A stretch of 64,000 nucleotides of DNA from Bacteroidia bacterium (GTDB lineage Bacteria > Bacteroidota > Bacteroidia > Flavobacteriales > Flavobacteriaceae). A model generated the notes under the pieces. That model had not been told where the DNA came from. It did no database searches and was given only the letters and a program-made list of their open reading frames with translations. The stretch spans positions 978,963 through 1,042,962 of the forward strand of contig JAUIAY010000001.1 of assembly GCA_030425285.1 (NCBI GenBank), written 5' to 3'. A program made the translations under genes and the position numbers. This document shows positions 1-8,666 of this stretch, piece by piece (the stretch's first letter is position 1; every line of letters starts with the position of its first letter).

Positions 1-1
1 A

Positions 2-61
2 ACTTATGCTGGCAAGCGTTTCATATATAACCCTTTTACAAATAGTTTACGTTTTAGATAA
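2..61 (+). CDS. 3' end of an unidentified gene cut by the window edge
   Basis: Frame 2 is open from the first base and stops at TAA (59-61). It encodes about 19 residues ending TNSLRFR, 15 bp before the first oxidase gene on the same strand. The tail is too short to identify. In related genomes a heme O synthase (ctaB) often precedes the subunit III genes, but I cannot confirm that from these residues. Confidence 0.35.
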   Translation, partial: TYAGKRFIYNPFTNSLRFR

Positions 62-76
62 ATTTTTAAGATAACC

Positions 77-658
77 ATGGATTTAACCCAAGGAACCCAA
101 GAAGAAAAAAACAATAGAGCCAAAAAAATGATGCTGTGGTTTGGTATTGTTTCTTTAATCATGTCTTTTGCAGGTTGGACGAGTGCTTATATAGTGAGTA
201 GAACAAGACCAGACTGGTTACAGGATTTTGATTTGCCACAGGCTTTTATTGTTAGTACGGTTCTTATTGTTATAAGCAGTTTGACCTTTATTATGGCCAA
301 AAAAGCTTTGCAAAATGGTAATAGACAATTGACAACCATTGGTGTTTTGGCAACCGTTGTTTTGGGCATACTTTTTATTTATTTTCAATTTGTTGGTTTT
401 GGAGAGATTGTAGGCCTTGGGTATAATTTTACGGGCCCTACGAGCAACCCCAAAACATCATTTATATACGTTATTGCCATAGTACATATCCTGCACGTTG
501 CTGTTGGATTGGTATGTCTATTGGTCGTGATGTTCAATCATTTTAGAAAAAAATATACGTCTAACAATATGTTGGGCTTTGAATTGGCAGCTACTTTTTG
601 GCATTTTGTGGATATTCTATGGGTTTTTCTGTTTCTGTTTTTATACTATGTAAAATAG
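77..658 (+). CDS. cytochrome c oxidase subunit III (short copy)
   Basis: A 193-residue integral membrane protein of the heme-copper oxidase subunit III family, part of the inner-membrane terminal oxidase; subunit III stabilises the catalytic subunit I and carries no metal. Five hydrophobic segments are visible at about 18-38, 52-72, 84-107, 130-151 and 167-191. The final helix has the family pattern ATFWHFVDILWVFLF, and an HILHVAVGL segment precedes it. It is the first of two subunit III genes in tandem; the catalytic subunits are not in the window. The ATG at 77 gives a normal length for a short copy. Confidence 0.9.
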   Translation: MDLTQGTQEEKNNRAKKMMLWFGIVSLIMSFAGWTSAYIVSRTRPDWLQDFDLPQAFIVSTVLIVISSLTFIMAKKALQNGNRQLTTIGVLATVVLGILFIYFQFVGFGEIVGLGYNFTGPTSNPKTSFIYVIAIVHILHVAVGLVCLLVVMFNHFRKKYTSNNMLGFELAATFWHFVDILWVFLFLFLYYVK

Positions 659-747
659 AATTGGGAAGCATAAACCCTAGTTAGATGTAGCCTTATTTAG
701 AGTGTTTAAAATTTAGCCTGTTAGTTTCGTTAGATAAATAAAATGAT

Positions 748-755
748 TATTTTTG
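748..755 (+). promoter_or_regulatory. candidate -7 element before the second subunit III gene
   Basis: TATTTTTG matches the Bacteroidota -7 consensus TAnnTTTG and lies 28 bp before the ATG at 784, in a 125-bp gap. No clean TTTG lies 19-21 bases upstream (only TTTC near 725), so this is a weak call. Confidence 0.3.
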
Positions 756-783
756 TGCAACTTTTATAAACTAAACCTTAAAT

Positions 784-1764
784 ATGAATACTACAGTTGT
801 AAATACTGGAACAGAAGGTAAAACTTGGGGAGGTGGAAATGAGCCTCTGAAAGCAAGTTACGGTAAAATGATGATGTGGTTCTTTATCGTATCGGATGCC
901 TTGACGTTTTCAGGGTTTTTAGCAGCCTACGGGTTTTCAAGATTTAAATTTATTGAATCATGGCCAATAGCCGATGAAGTTTTTACCCACGTACCATTTC
1001 TGCATGGTCAGGAATTGCCAATGATTTATGTGGCTTTCATGACATTTGTACTTATTATGTCATCGGTAACTATGGTATTGGCGGTAGATGCTGGTCACAA
1101 AATGCAAAAGACCAAAGTAACCTGGTACATGTTCTTGACAATCATAGGCGGTTTAATTTTCGTTGGTTCTCAAGCTTGGGAATGGGCTACGTTTATAAAA
1201 GGTGATTATGGTGCCATCCAAACAAAAGGTGGTAATATTTTACAGTTTGTTGATACTGATGGCAAGCGTGTAGCTTTAAGTGATTTTGTAGTTGCTGGAC
1301 ATAAAGATAGAACAGGCCACGAACGCAAAAACGGATTGTGGTTTGTGGATGAAGGCACATTGCCAACCTACACCGTAGATGAGGTTATTCACGGTTTGGA
1401 GTCTCATGAGAATGTATTGGTAAGAACACAAATGATTAATGAGCACGGTCACAAAACGGTTTTGTCTAGAGCAGAATCATTAAAGCAGGTAAAGGAAAAT
1501 GGTAAGGCAGTTGTAGAAGGCGCTAACCTGTATGTTAACGAATATGGTTCGCCATTATTTGCCGATTTCTTTTTCTTTATTACTGGATTCCACGGATTCC
1601 ACGTGTTTTCAGGAGTAGTTATCAATATCATTATCTTTTTCAACGTGATAATAGGAACCTACGAAAGACGTAAGAGTTATGAAATGGTTGAAAAAGTTGG
1701 TCTTTACTGGCACTTTGTAGATTTAGTTTGGGTATTCGTATTTACGTTCTTCTACCTAGTTTAA
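784..1764 (+). CDS. cytochrome c oxidase subunit III (long copy with inserted domain)
   Basis: A 326-residue second subunit III. The N-terminal half has membrane segments at about 27-50, 78-100 and 113-133. The C-terminal half has the family motifs FHGFHVFSGVVINI and YWHFVDLVWVFVFTFFYLV. Between them, at roughly residues 140-255, lies a hydrophilic insert rich in charged residues and histidines that the 193-residue copy lacks. The insert probably faces one side of the membrane as a small domain; its role is unknown. The gene is followed 19 bp later by subunit IV, so the three oxidase genes are likely cotranscribed. Confidence 0.9.
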   Translation: MNTTVVNTGTEGKTWGGGNEPLKASYGKMMMWFFIVSDALTFSGFLAAYGFSRFKFIESWPIADEVFTHVPFLHGQELPMIYVAFMTFVLIMSSVTMVLAVDAGHKMQKTKVTWYMFLTIIGGLIFVGSQAWEWATFIKGDYGAIQTKGGNILQFVDTDGKRVALSDFVVAGHKDRTGHERKNGLWFVDEGTLPTYTVDEVIHGLESHENVLVRTQMINEHGHKTVLSRAESLKQVKENGKAVVEGANLYVNEYGSPLFADFFFFITGFHGFHVFSGVVINIIIFFNVIIGTYERRKSYEMVEKVGLYWHFVDLVWVFVFTFFYLV

Positions 1765-1783
1765 TAAAAATAAGCTTTAAAAA

Positions 1784-2164
1784 ATGGCACACGCACATAA
1801 ATTAGAAATATTAAGAGGTCTTGTTAAGTTTAAATCCAATACTCAAAAAATTTGGGGTGTATTAATCCTATTGACAATAGTTACAGCTGTTGAAGTTGTT
1901 TTGGGTATTTATAAACCTGAAGCCTTAATGGCCAAAGTATTAGGTATGAAATTATTGAACTGGATATTCATTATCCTAACCATTGTAAAAGCCTATTACA
2001 TTACATGGGATTTTATGCATATGCGTGACGAAACCAAGGCGTTGAGACGTATGGTGGTATGGACTGCCGTGTTTTTGATTTGCTACTTAATTTTTATCTT
2101 GTTACAAGAAGGTGGTTATATTGAAGGTGTCTATTCTTCAGGATTTGTGAAGCGAGATTTTTAA
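1784..2164 (+). CDS. cytochrome c oxidase subunit IV family protein
   Basis: A 126-residue small membrane protein with three hydrophobic segments (about 23-43, 51-70 and 88-108). The pattern is that of bacterial oxidase subunit IV (CtaF/CoxD-like): a His-containing N-terminus, then TAVEVVLGIY in the first helix and a short loop with DFMHMRDE. It closes the oxidase subunit group and is followed directly by a strong terminator, so it is probably the last gene of that transcript. Confidence 0.85.
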   Translation: MAHAHKLEILRGLVKFKSNTQKIWGVLILLTIVTAVEVVLGIYKPEALMAKVLGMKLLNWIFIILTIVKAYYITWDFMHMRDETKALRRMVVWTAVFLICYLIFILLQEGGYIEGVYSSGFVKRDF

Positions 2165-2190
2165 TTTACCATATAGAAATATACAGTATT

Positions 2191-2218
2191 AAAGGCGGTT
2201 ATTAGACCGCCTTTTTTT
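2191..2218 (+). terminator. rho-independent terminator after the oxidase subunits
   Basis: A 9-bp perfect stem (AAAGGCGGT 2191-2199 / ACCGCCTTT 2206-2214) with a 6-base loop is followed by a T run. It separates the III-III-IV group from the SCO group. Confidence 0.9.
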
Positions 2219-2229
2219 ATTTTTGCACT

Positions 2230-2937
2230 ATGGATAAAAGGCTGATAAAAAGAAACCTGATACTTGGGATTTTGTTCTTCCTCCCTGTTTTTTTTGTGTT
2301 GATTTTGTCGCTTTCTAAAGACAATTACAATACGCTGGATATTGTAAAAGAAGGTGTGGTTGAATTACCAAAAAACGACGCAAACATCACGTTGGAAGGC
2401 CACATTACCGTTTTGGCTTTTTTGGGCAATAAACCAATGGACAATGTTATTGCAGCATCTAATTTAAAGGAGCTGATTTATGACAAATTCAAGGGATTTA
2501 AGAAATTCCAGATAGTTGTTCTGGTAAATGAATCGGCTAGGGAAGAAGCACAAGAGCTGTTTCGTGAAATTGCTACTTATGAAGATTTGCGTTTTTGGCA
2601 CTTTGTACATGCCAATGATTATGAGATGTTAAGTACGTTCAAAGGACTAAAATCAGATATTGAATTGGATTCAAACCTTGCCACAGATCATGTTTTTATA
2701 ATAGACACAGAGTTGAATCAGCGTGGCCGATTGGACGATAGAACCGATAATGACATTGAAAATGACAAGCCAGTTTATGGATTGTATTCTTACGACTGTA
2801 TTGAGGTGGCTATTTTGAAAAACAAAATGGGCTCGGAAGATTTACGTGTGTTGTTCACCGAATATCGTCAAAAGCGAAAAGGAAATTTTGATTCAACAAC
2901 CAGAAGAGCCGAAGATTTAAATAAAAAAGATGAGTAA
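2230..2937 (+). CDS. membrane-anchored thioredoxin-fold-like protein without cysteines
   Basis: A 235-residue protein with one N-terminal membrane anchor (about 10-27) and a soluble outward-facing domain. The strand-helix pattern (VLAFLGN, then KFQIVVLVNE, then DHVFIIDTELNQRGRLD) resembles the SCO/thioredoxin fold, but no cysteine pair is present where SCO proteins bind copper. It overlaps the SCO gene by 8 bp, so the two are translationally coupled and it probably works in the same oxidase-assembly step. The fold assignment is inferred from pattern only; function is unknown. Confidence 0.6.
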   Translation: MDKRLIKRNLILGILFFLPVFFVLILSLSKDNYNTLDIVKEGVVELPKNDANITLEGHITVLAFLGNKPMDNVIAASNLKELIYDKFKGFKKFQIVVLVNESAREEAQELFREIATYEDLRFWHFVHANDYEMLSTFKGLKSDIELDSNLATDHVFIIDTELNQRGRLDDRTDNDIENDKPVYGLYSYDCIEVAILKNKMGSEDLRVLFTEYRQKRKGNFDSTTRRAEDLNKKDE

Positions 2938-3685
2938 AAAAACAAACTATTCGTTCGTTGGCATTGCCTTTATCATTTTGGTTTTTGGGATTATTTTTAT
3001 TCCTAAAATCATTGATAGAATTTCCAATAACGACACGGTTAGAAACGATAGTAGAAGTCAACAGGTTTCAACTAATGCAAGAGATGCCAAAACTGCTTCG
3101 GATTTGGTGTTTTTGGAAATAAATGGTTCGCCTAAAAAAGTACCTTCATTTAGTTTTATAAACCAGAATCGAGATACAATAACTGAAAAGGATTATTTGG
3201 GTAAGGTTTATGTCGTAGAGTTCTTTTTTACGACCTGTCCAACAATCTGCCCTAGAATGAACCGAAACTTGGTTGAGATACAGAATGAATTTAAAGAATT
3301 TGACAATTTTGGTGTGGCATCTTTTACCATTACACCAGAAATTGATACACCAGAAGTTTTAAAAACCTATACAGATAATTACGGAATTACCAATCCGAAC
3401 TGGCATTTAATGACTGGTGATGAAGATGATATTTATGAACTGGCCAATGTTGGGTTTAATATTTATGTAGGCAAGGACGCTGATGTTGAAGCTGGTTTTG
3501 AGCATTCTGGAAATTTCGCTCTGATTGACAAAAATGGATTTATACGTTCTAGAAAGGACGATTTTGGTAACCCTAAAATTTTCTATTCAGGTATCATTAG
3601 TGAAGCAGAAAAGGTTGACGATGAGGGTATGAAAGAAGAAATCAGTATGTTAAAAGCGGATATTGCTAAATTATTAAAGGAATAA
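2930..3685 (+). CDS. SCO1/SenC family copper chaperone
   Basis: A 251-residue membrane-anchored protein (helix about 8-25) with a thioredoxin-like domain. It has the SCO copper ligands: CPTIC (Cys103, Cys107) and the distant His192 in FEHSGNF. SCO proteins deliver copper to the CuA site of oxidase subunit II or reduce its cysteines. The 8-bp overlap with the preceding gene and the 1-bp overlap (TAATG) with the DUF420 gene indicate one operon. The C-terminal 25 residues are a charged helix. Confidence 0.93.
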   Translation: MSKKTNYSFVGIAFIILVFGIIFIPKIIDRISNNDTVRNDSRSQQVSTNARDAKTASDLVFLEINGSPKKVPSFSFINQNRDTITEKDYLGKVYVVEFFFTTCPTICPRMNRNLVEIQNEFKEFDNFGVASFTITPEIDTPEVLKTYTDNYGITNPNWHLMTGDEDDIYELANVGFNIYVGKDADVEAGFEHSGNFALIDKNGFIRSRKDDFGNPKIFYSGIISEAEKVDDEGMKEEISMLKADIAKLLKE

Positions 3686-4209
3686 TGGAGAATACAAGCA
3701 TAGACAGTAAGAAATATAATAAGTGGATTATCATTTTATCAATTGCTATTCCGCTAGTAGTAGCTGCTTTATTTGGTGTTAGGCTCGATGTTGAATTGCC
3801 AGTTTTTTTACCACCCATTTATGCAACTATTAATGCTATTACAGCATTGGTATTGGTTTTGGCTTTTGTAGCAATTACTAACGGTAAAAGAACTTTACAT
3901 GAGCGGCTTATGAAGTTTGCTATCGTATTGTCGGTGTTGTTTTTAGTTATGTATGTGGCGTACCACATGACCAGTGATTCCACCAAATATGGTGGCGAAG
4001 GTTTAATGAGGTATGTTTATTATACCATTTTGATATTGCATATTGTTTTATCGGTAGTGGTTATTCCATTTGTTTTGATTACCTATGTGAGGGCCATAAC
4101 CAATGATTTTGAAAAACATAAAAAAATAGCCAAAGTCACTTTTCCTATCTGGCTGTTTGTAGCAATTTCAGGCGTTGTGGTTTATATAATGATTTCACCC
4201 TATTATTAA
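3685..4209 (+). CDS. DUF420 family membrane protein
   Basis: A 174-residue protein with five hydrophobic segments. Histidines sit in or near helices (TLHERLM, YVAYHMTS, ILHIVLSVV, FEKHKKIAK), which is the DUF420 pattern. DUF420 proteins are usually encoded with SCO and oxidase genes and are suspected to help oxidase assembly. The start codon shares its A with the SCO stop codon (TAATG), indicating translational coupling. Confidence 0.85.
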   Translation: MENTSIDSKKYNKWIIILSIAIPLVVAALFGVRLDVELPVFLPPIYATINAITALVLVLAFVAITNGKRTLHERLMKFAIVLSVLFLVMYVAYHMTSDSTKYGGEGLMRYVYYTILILHIVLSVVVIPFVLITYVRAITNDFEKHKKIAKVTFPIWLFVAISGVVVYIMISPYY

Positions 4210-4210
4210 C

Positions 4211-4429
4211 GTGAAAAAATATTTTATCATATTGCTTTTGGTGTTGCTGGCCACTGTTCCAGCTGAGGCGCAATGTGCCATGTGTCGTGCTGTATTGGAG
4301 AGTGAAGAAGGTCAAGGAGCTGCAAAAGGAATCAATGATGGTATCATTTACTTAATGGCTATTCCTTACTTACTTATAGGCGGTATAGGTTTTGTAATTT
4401 ATAAAAAGTTTAAATCCAAAAAGGTTTAA
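4211..4429 (+). CDS. small cysteine-containing membrane protein
   Basis: A 72-residue protein starting at GTG 1 bp after DUF420. It has a cleavable-looking signal peptide (about 1-20, ending AEA), then CAMCRAVLESEEGQG with a CxxC pair, then one transmembrane helix (about 45-65) and a basic tail. The short exported CxxC segment beside SCO and DUF420 suggests metal or thiol chemistry in oxidase assembly; this is inference. It overlaps the next gene by 1 bp (TAATG). Confidence 0.7.
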   Translation: MKKYFIILLLVLLATVPAEAQCAMCRAVLESEEGQGAAKGINDGIIYLMAIPYLLIGGIGFVIYKKFKSKKV

Positions 4430-5337
4430 TGAAATATCTGTTTTGTGTTTTTTTATACTTAACTCTATTAACAAACATACAATCACAAAACATTTCTGGG
4501 ATTATTACTGATAGTGAAAATAGACCCTTGCCATATACCAATATCAGCCTATTACACAAAAGAATTGGAACAGCTTCTGATAGTTTAGGGTATTTTACAT
4601 TCAATTTAGATAAGCATTTAAACGATACATTATTTGTTTCTCAACTAGGGTATCAATCAAAAAAAATACCAGTACAAAATCTAATCAATAAAAGTCCTGT
4701 AACTATTGAACTTATAGAGTCTGAAACCCTATTGGAAGAAGTGTATATAACCAATAAAAAAAAGAAATACACAAACTCACGACCGCTTGGCATTAAGCGT
4801 AATAAAATAAAATTTAAGTCATCAGTCCCCTATGGTTATGAAAGATGCTTGTATATTGAAAACATTGGGGCAAATAAAGGAAAGGTTGCTTGGGTTTCTT
4901 TTAAGCTAAAGAAGAAGGATGTTAAGGAGGGCTACGATATGTTTCCAACTTATTTTAGAATTAAGTTTTATGAATTTAATAAGACTCAAAATCTTCCTGG
5001 GAAATTGCTCTCAAGTTTTGATAGCATCATAAAGCCCAAAAACAAAAACTATGACGTCATAATAGATGTTGGAGATAAGTTTATTCCATTTTTAGAATCC
5101 GGAATATGCATAGGTATTGAAGCTATTAATCCAAATCCTAACAATCCTAGTAAAAGCATGTATGTTACTTCACCAAACTTGGTGATGACTTATGATGATG
5201 ATCCTTTGACTTGGTCAAGCTACAGAGGCCAGCCATGGACACACATGACTCATAAAATGAAATGGAAAGCCTTTGGGAAAGTAAGTTACTACTATATGAA
5301 TCCCATGATTGAAATTGGAGTGCAGTATGAGAAATAA
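4429..5337 (+). CDS. exported protein with carboxypeptidase-regulatory-like domain
   Basis: A 302-residue protein with a signal peptide (about 1-19). A CarboxypepD_reg-like beta domain follows at about 20-105 (ISGIITDSENRPLPYTNISL, then GTASDSLGYFTFNL). This is the domain found at the N-terminus of TonB-dependent receptors and many Bacteroidota surface proteins. The remaining 200 residues are unrecognised, with a basic stretch and a WSSYRGQPWTHMTHK segment. No TonB plug or barrel is present, so this is a stand-alone protein. It overlaps the previous gene by 1 bp, but its functional link to the oxidase genes is unclear. Confidence 0.6.
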   Translation: MKYLFCVFLYLTLLTNIQSQNISGIITDSENRPLPYTNISLLHKRIGTASDSLGYFTFNLDKHLNDTLFVSQLGYQSKKIPVQNLINKSPVTIELIESETLLEEVYITNKKKKYTNSRPLGIKRNKIKFKSSVPYGYERCLYIENIGANKGKVAWVSFKLKKKDVKEGYDMFPTYFRIKFYEFNKTQNLPGKLLSSFDSIIKPKNKNYDVIIDVGDKFIPFLESGICIGIEAINPNPNNPSKSMYVTSPNLVMTYDDDPLTWSSYRGQPWTHMTHKMKWKAFGKVSYYYMNPMIEIGVQYEK

Positions 5338-5403
5338 AATGCTGTATGACAGACTTTATAAAAAGTTTAACAAGACAAAAAAAAGCGAGGATTAATTAAT
5401 ATT

Positions 5404-5411
5404 TACTTTTG
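5404..5411 (+). promoter_or_regulatory. candidate -7 element before the efflux operon
   Basis: TACTTTTG matches TAnnTTTG and lies 65 bp upstream of the ABC ATPase start. No matching TTTG is found 19-21 bases further up. Confidence 0.35.
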
Positions 5412-5476
5412 TTGTAACATTTTCACAGTTAAGTAGTCTAATTTAATAATTGTGGGAAACAAACAAAAAGTAAATT

Positions 5477-6178
5477 ATGCTAACCATCAATAAACTGCAC
5501 AAGTCTTATCCAATAGGCGATTCAAGTTTACATGTTTTAAAAGGTATTGATCTTTCGGTAAAAGAAGGAGAAATGGTAGCCATTATGGGTTCTTCTGGTT
5601 CTGGAAAGTCTACCTTATTGAATATTATAGGTATGTTGGACGAAGCTGATGAAGGTGAATATATTTTAGATGGTGTTCCTATTAAAAACTTAACCGAAAA
5701 GAAAGCCGCTATTTATCGCAACAAATTCTTGGGCTTTATTTTTCAATCTTTTAACCTTATAAATTACAAAAACGCTCTTGAAAATGTGGCATTGCCATTA
5801 TATTATCAAGGTATGAAGCGTTCTGAACGTCAAGAGAAAGCAATTTTCCATTTAGAGAAAGTGGGTCTTAAGGATTGGGCACATCATTTACCCAATGAGC
5901 TTTCAGGTGGCCAAAAACAGCGTGTAGCCATTGCTCGAGCTTTGGCGGCCAATCCCAAATTACTTCTAGCCGATGAACCCACTGGAGCCTTGGACACCAA
6001 AACATCTTATGAAATTATGGAGTTCATTCAGCAATTGAATGACGAAGGCAAAACCATTTTAATGGTAACTCACGAAGAAGATATAGCTAATATGTGCAAA
6101 CGCATTGTGCGTTTACGTGATGGTGTTATCATGGAGGACACTTTTGTAGAACAAGTAAGAGCCGAACAGTATGTTTGA
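5477..6178 (+). CDS. ABC transporter ATP-binding protein (MacB/LolD type)
   Basis: A 233-residue ATPase of the MacB/LolD subfamily. It has Walker A GSSGSGKS (38-45), Q-loop FQSFNL, signature LSGGQ (142-146), Walker B LLLADEP (about 162-168) followed by TGALD, and the H-loop THE. Two FtsX-type permeases, an adaptor and an outer-membrane channel follow, so it powers an export system across both membranes. It overlaps the first permease by 8 bp. Confidence 0.95.
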   Translation: MLTINKLHKSYPIGDSSLHVLKGIDLSVKEGEMVAIMGSSGSGKSTLLNIIGMLDEADEGEYILDGVPIKNLTEKKAAIYRNKFLGFIFQSFNLINYKNALENVALPLYYQGMKRSERQEKAIFHLEKVGLKDWAHHLPNELSGGQKQRVAIARALAANPKLLLADEPTGALDTKTSYEIMEFIQQLNDEGKTILMVTHEEDIANMCKRIVRLRDGVIMEDTFVEQVRAEQYV

Positions 6179-7400
6179 TATAGATCTTTGGCGCGAAATA
6201 TTTCAAAGTATCAATAAAAACAGAACGCGAAGCCTATTATCAGGCTTCACGGTAGCTTTTGCTATTTTGTTGTTTGCTATTTTGTTTGGTTTAGCCAAAG
6301 GGCTTGAAAACACTTTTGCTGAAGCCTTTAATGACGACGCTAATAATTCCATTTTCATTTATTCTGGAATGACTACTAAGGCAAATAAAGGCTTGCAGGC
6401 AGGAAGACGTATTCAGTTTAAAAATGAGGATTTCGATTATATAAAAGAAGAGTTTTCTGATAAAGTACAATACATTACAGCCAGAATATATCGAAACGTC
6501 ACAGCTACCTTTAGAAACGAAAAAAACACCTATAACGTAAGAGCTGTTCATCCCGATCATCAATATCTTGAAATGACTCTTATAAAAGATGGTCGTTACA
6601 TTAATCAGAATGATATTGATAATAGTACCAAAGTAGTTGTAATTGGTAGATTGGTTGAAGAAGACCTGTTTTTAAAGACAACGGCTTTAGGAAAATATAT
6701 TAACCTAAATGGTATTCAATATAAAGTGGTAGGCGTTTTTACTGATGAAGGTAATGATAATGAGGAACGGATAATTTATATGCCTATTACCACAGCCCAA
6801 CGAATCTATGGTAATAATGATTATATAGATCAAATAAACTTGACCTATAACCCAGAAATGGATTATGATCAGGCCATAGGATTTGGTAGAACTATCACCG
6901 AAAAAATGAAAGATCGCTTTGATGTCGCTTCTTCCGACCAAAGAGCTATTAGAATTCAAAATATGGCTGAAGCCAATAAAGGCGTTGGCCAAATGACTTC
7001 GGCTTTAGGAATCATTATTTTAATAATTGGTTTTGGGACTTTAATTGCAGGAGTTGTTGGTATTAGTAACATTATGATTTTTATTGTAAAAGAGCGTACC
7101 AAGGAAATAGGTATTCGTAAAGCACTAGGAGCAACCCCAAAATCTATTGTGTCCATCATATTAATTGAATCCATCATCATCACGGCCATTGCTGGCTACG
7201 TAGGATTGTTATTGGGTATGGGAATTTTGGAATGGGCAGGACCGATGTTGGAAACCTATTTCATTAAAGACCCTAGTGTAAAACCATCTTTAATCATTGG
7301 GGCAACCATAACCTTAATATTGGCTGGAGCCATTGCAGGTTATTTACCAGCTAAAAAGGCTTCAAAAATAAAACCGATTGTAGCATTAAGAGACGACTAA
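6171..7400 (+). CDS. MacB-type ABC transporter permease (first)
   Basis: A 409-residue permease with an N-terminal helix (about 24-45), a large periplasmic MacB_PCD-type domain (about 50-270), and three C-terminal helices of the FtsX family. The coupling motif VKERTKEIGIRKALGATP lies at about residue 306. The tail PAKKASKIKPIVALRDD is typical of the family. It probably forms a heterodimer with the next gene and transmits ATPase movements to the periplasm. The two permeases share the same layout and appear to be paralogues. Confidence 0.93.
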   Translation: MFDIDLWREIFQSINKNRTRSLLSGFTVAFAILLFAILFGLAKGLENTFAEAFNDDANNSIFIYSGMTTKANKGLQAGRRIQFKNEDFDYIKEEFSDKVQYITARIYRNVTATFRNEKNTYNVRAVHPDHQYLEMTLIKDGRYINQNDIDNSTKVVVIGRLVEEDLFLKTTALGKYINLNGIQYKVVGVFTDEGNDNEERIIYMPITTAQRIYGNNDYIDQINLTYNPEMDYDQAIGFGRTITEKMKDRFDVASSDQRAIRIQNMAEANKGVGQMTSALGIIILIIGFGTLIAGVVGISNIMIFIVKERTKEIGIRKALGATPKSIVSIILIESIIITAIAGYVGLLLGMGILEWAGPMLETYFIKDPSVKPSLIIGATITLILAGAIAGYLPAKKASKIKPIVALRDD

Positions 7401-7401
7401 T

Positions 7402-8646
7402 ATGTTTAAGTTTTTAACAGATAGAGATACTTGGCAAGAGGTTTTTGATAGCCTTAGCAAAAACAAACTCCGGTCCATATTGACAATGGTAGGCGTTTGG
7501 TGGGGAATCTTGTTACTTATAGGATTGTTAGGGTCGGCACGTGGTTTGGAGAATGCATTTAATAGACTGTTTGGAGACTTTGCAACAAACAGCGTGTTTA
7601 TTTGGGGACAAAGCACGAGTAAACCCTTTAAAGGTTTTCAAGAAGGTAAACAGGTTCAACTCACATTAACTGATGCTAAAAAAGTAGAGGGGAATATTGA
7701 GGGTATTGAATTTGTGGTGCCTAGAAATCAAAGTCAAGCGACAGTGGTACGTAACTTTTTGTCTGGAACTTTTGGAATAAATGGTGACTATCCTCTATTA
7801 GATAAAGTTCAGAAAAAGAAACTCATACATGGAAGGTTCATCAATCAGAATGATATTGATGATAACAAAAAGGTTGCTGTTATTTCAGAGAATGTATATA
7901 AGCAACTATTTGAAAAAGATGAGCAAGCCATAGGAGAGCTTATACGAATTAATGGTATGAATTTTATGGTGGTTGGTATTTTTGAAGACGGTAATATGAA
8001 TATGGGGCCTTCAACCGATATGCATATTCCATTCACAACTTTTCAGCAAATTTATAATAGAGGCGATCGAATAGGATGGATGATGATTACTGGAAAACCA
8101 GAGTATGATATCAAACAGATTGAAGAGGATGCCAAACTACTATTAAAAAATTTGAACCGTATACATCCTAAAGACAATAGAGCTTTTGGAAGCTTTAATT
8201 TGGGTAATGAGTTTGCAAAAATGACAGGATTTTTAACTGGAATGCAATTTTTAACTTGGTTTGTGGGTATTGCCACTTTAATAGCAGGTGTTTTTGCTAT
8301 TGGAAACATCCTTTTGATTACCGTTAAGGAGCGTACCAAGGAAATTGGGGTAAGACGTGCTTTGGGAGCAACACCTTTCGAAATTAAAAGACAAATTGTT
8401 GTTGAAGCAGTGTTTTTAACACTTTTGGCAGGATTTGTAGGTATCATAAGTGGTGGTTGGATTTTAATTGCCTTGGATTCAGCATTTGGACAAGGTGACG
8501 ATGCAACCATTGTCAACGCATCCGTATCCATTGCCGTTGTATTTATCGCCTTATTAATTTTAGTGGTATTAGGAACTTTAATCGGGTTAATCCCGGCATT
8601 CAAGGCCACAAGCATTAAACCTATAGAAGCATTAAGAGAAGAATAG
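7402..8646 (+). CDS. MacB-type ABC transporter permease (second)
   Basis: A 414-residue paralogue of the preceding permease, 1 bp downstream. It has an N-terminal helix, a MacB_PCD-type periplasmic domain, then FtsX helices with the coupling motif VKERTKEIGVRRALGATP and the tail KATSIKPIEALREE. The pair is likely the transmembrane part of a tripartite macrolide- or lipoprotein-type exporter; the substrate cannot be told from sequence. Confidence 0.93.
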   Translation: MFKFLTDRDTWQEVFDSLSKNKLRSILTMVGVWWGILLLIGLLGSARGLENAFNRLFGDFATNSVFIWGQSTSKPFKGFQEGKQVQLTLTDAKKVEGNIEGIEFVVPRNQSQATVVRNFLSGTFGINGDYPLLDKVQKKKLIHGRFINQNDIDDNKKVAVISENVYKQLFEKDEQAIGELIRINGMNFMVVGIFEDGNMNMGPSTDMHIPFTTFQQIYNRGDRIGWMMITGKPEYDIKQIEEDAKLLLKNLNRIHPKDNRAFGSFNLGNEFAKMTGFLTGMQFLTWFVGIATLIAGVFAIGNILLITVKERTKEIGVRRALGATPFEIKRQIVVEAVFLTLLAGFVGIISGGWILIALDSAFGQGDDATIVNASVSIAVVFIALLILVVLGTLIGLIPAFKATSIKPIEALREE

Positions 8647-8666
8647 AATAATCAATCATAATTAAA

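Noticed and set aside
2218-2225. TATTTTTG as promoter for the gene at 2230
   Set aside because: It overlaps the T tail of a terminator, lies 4 bp from the ATG and has no -33 partner, so a transcript would start inside the gene.
8052-8615. 187-residue open frame on the minus strand
   Set aside because: It lies fully inside the second permease gene, which has clear FtsX motifs; the opposite-frame protein has no domain-like pattern.
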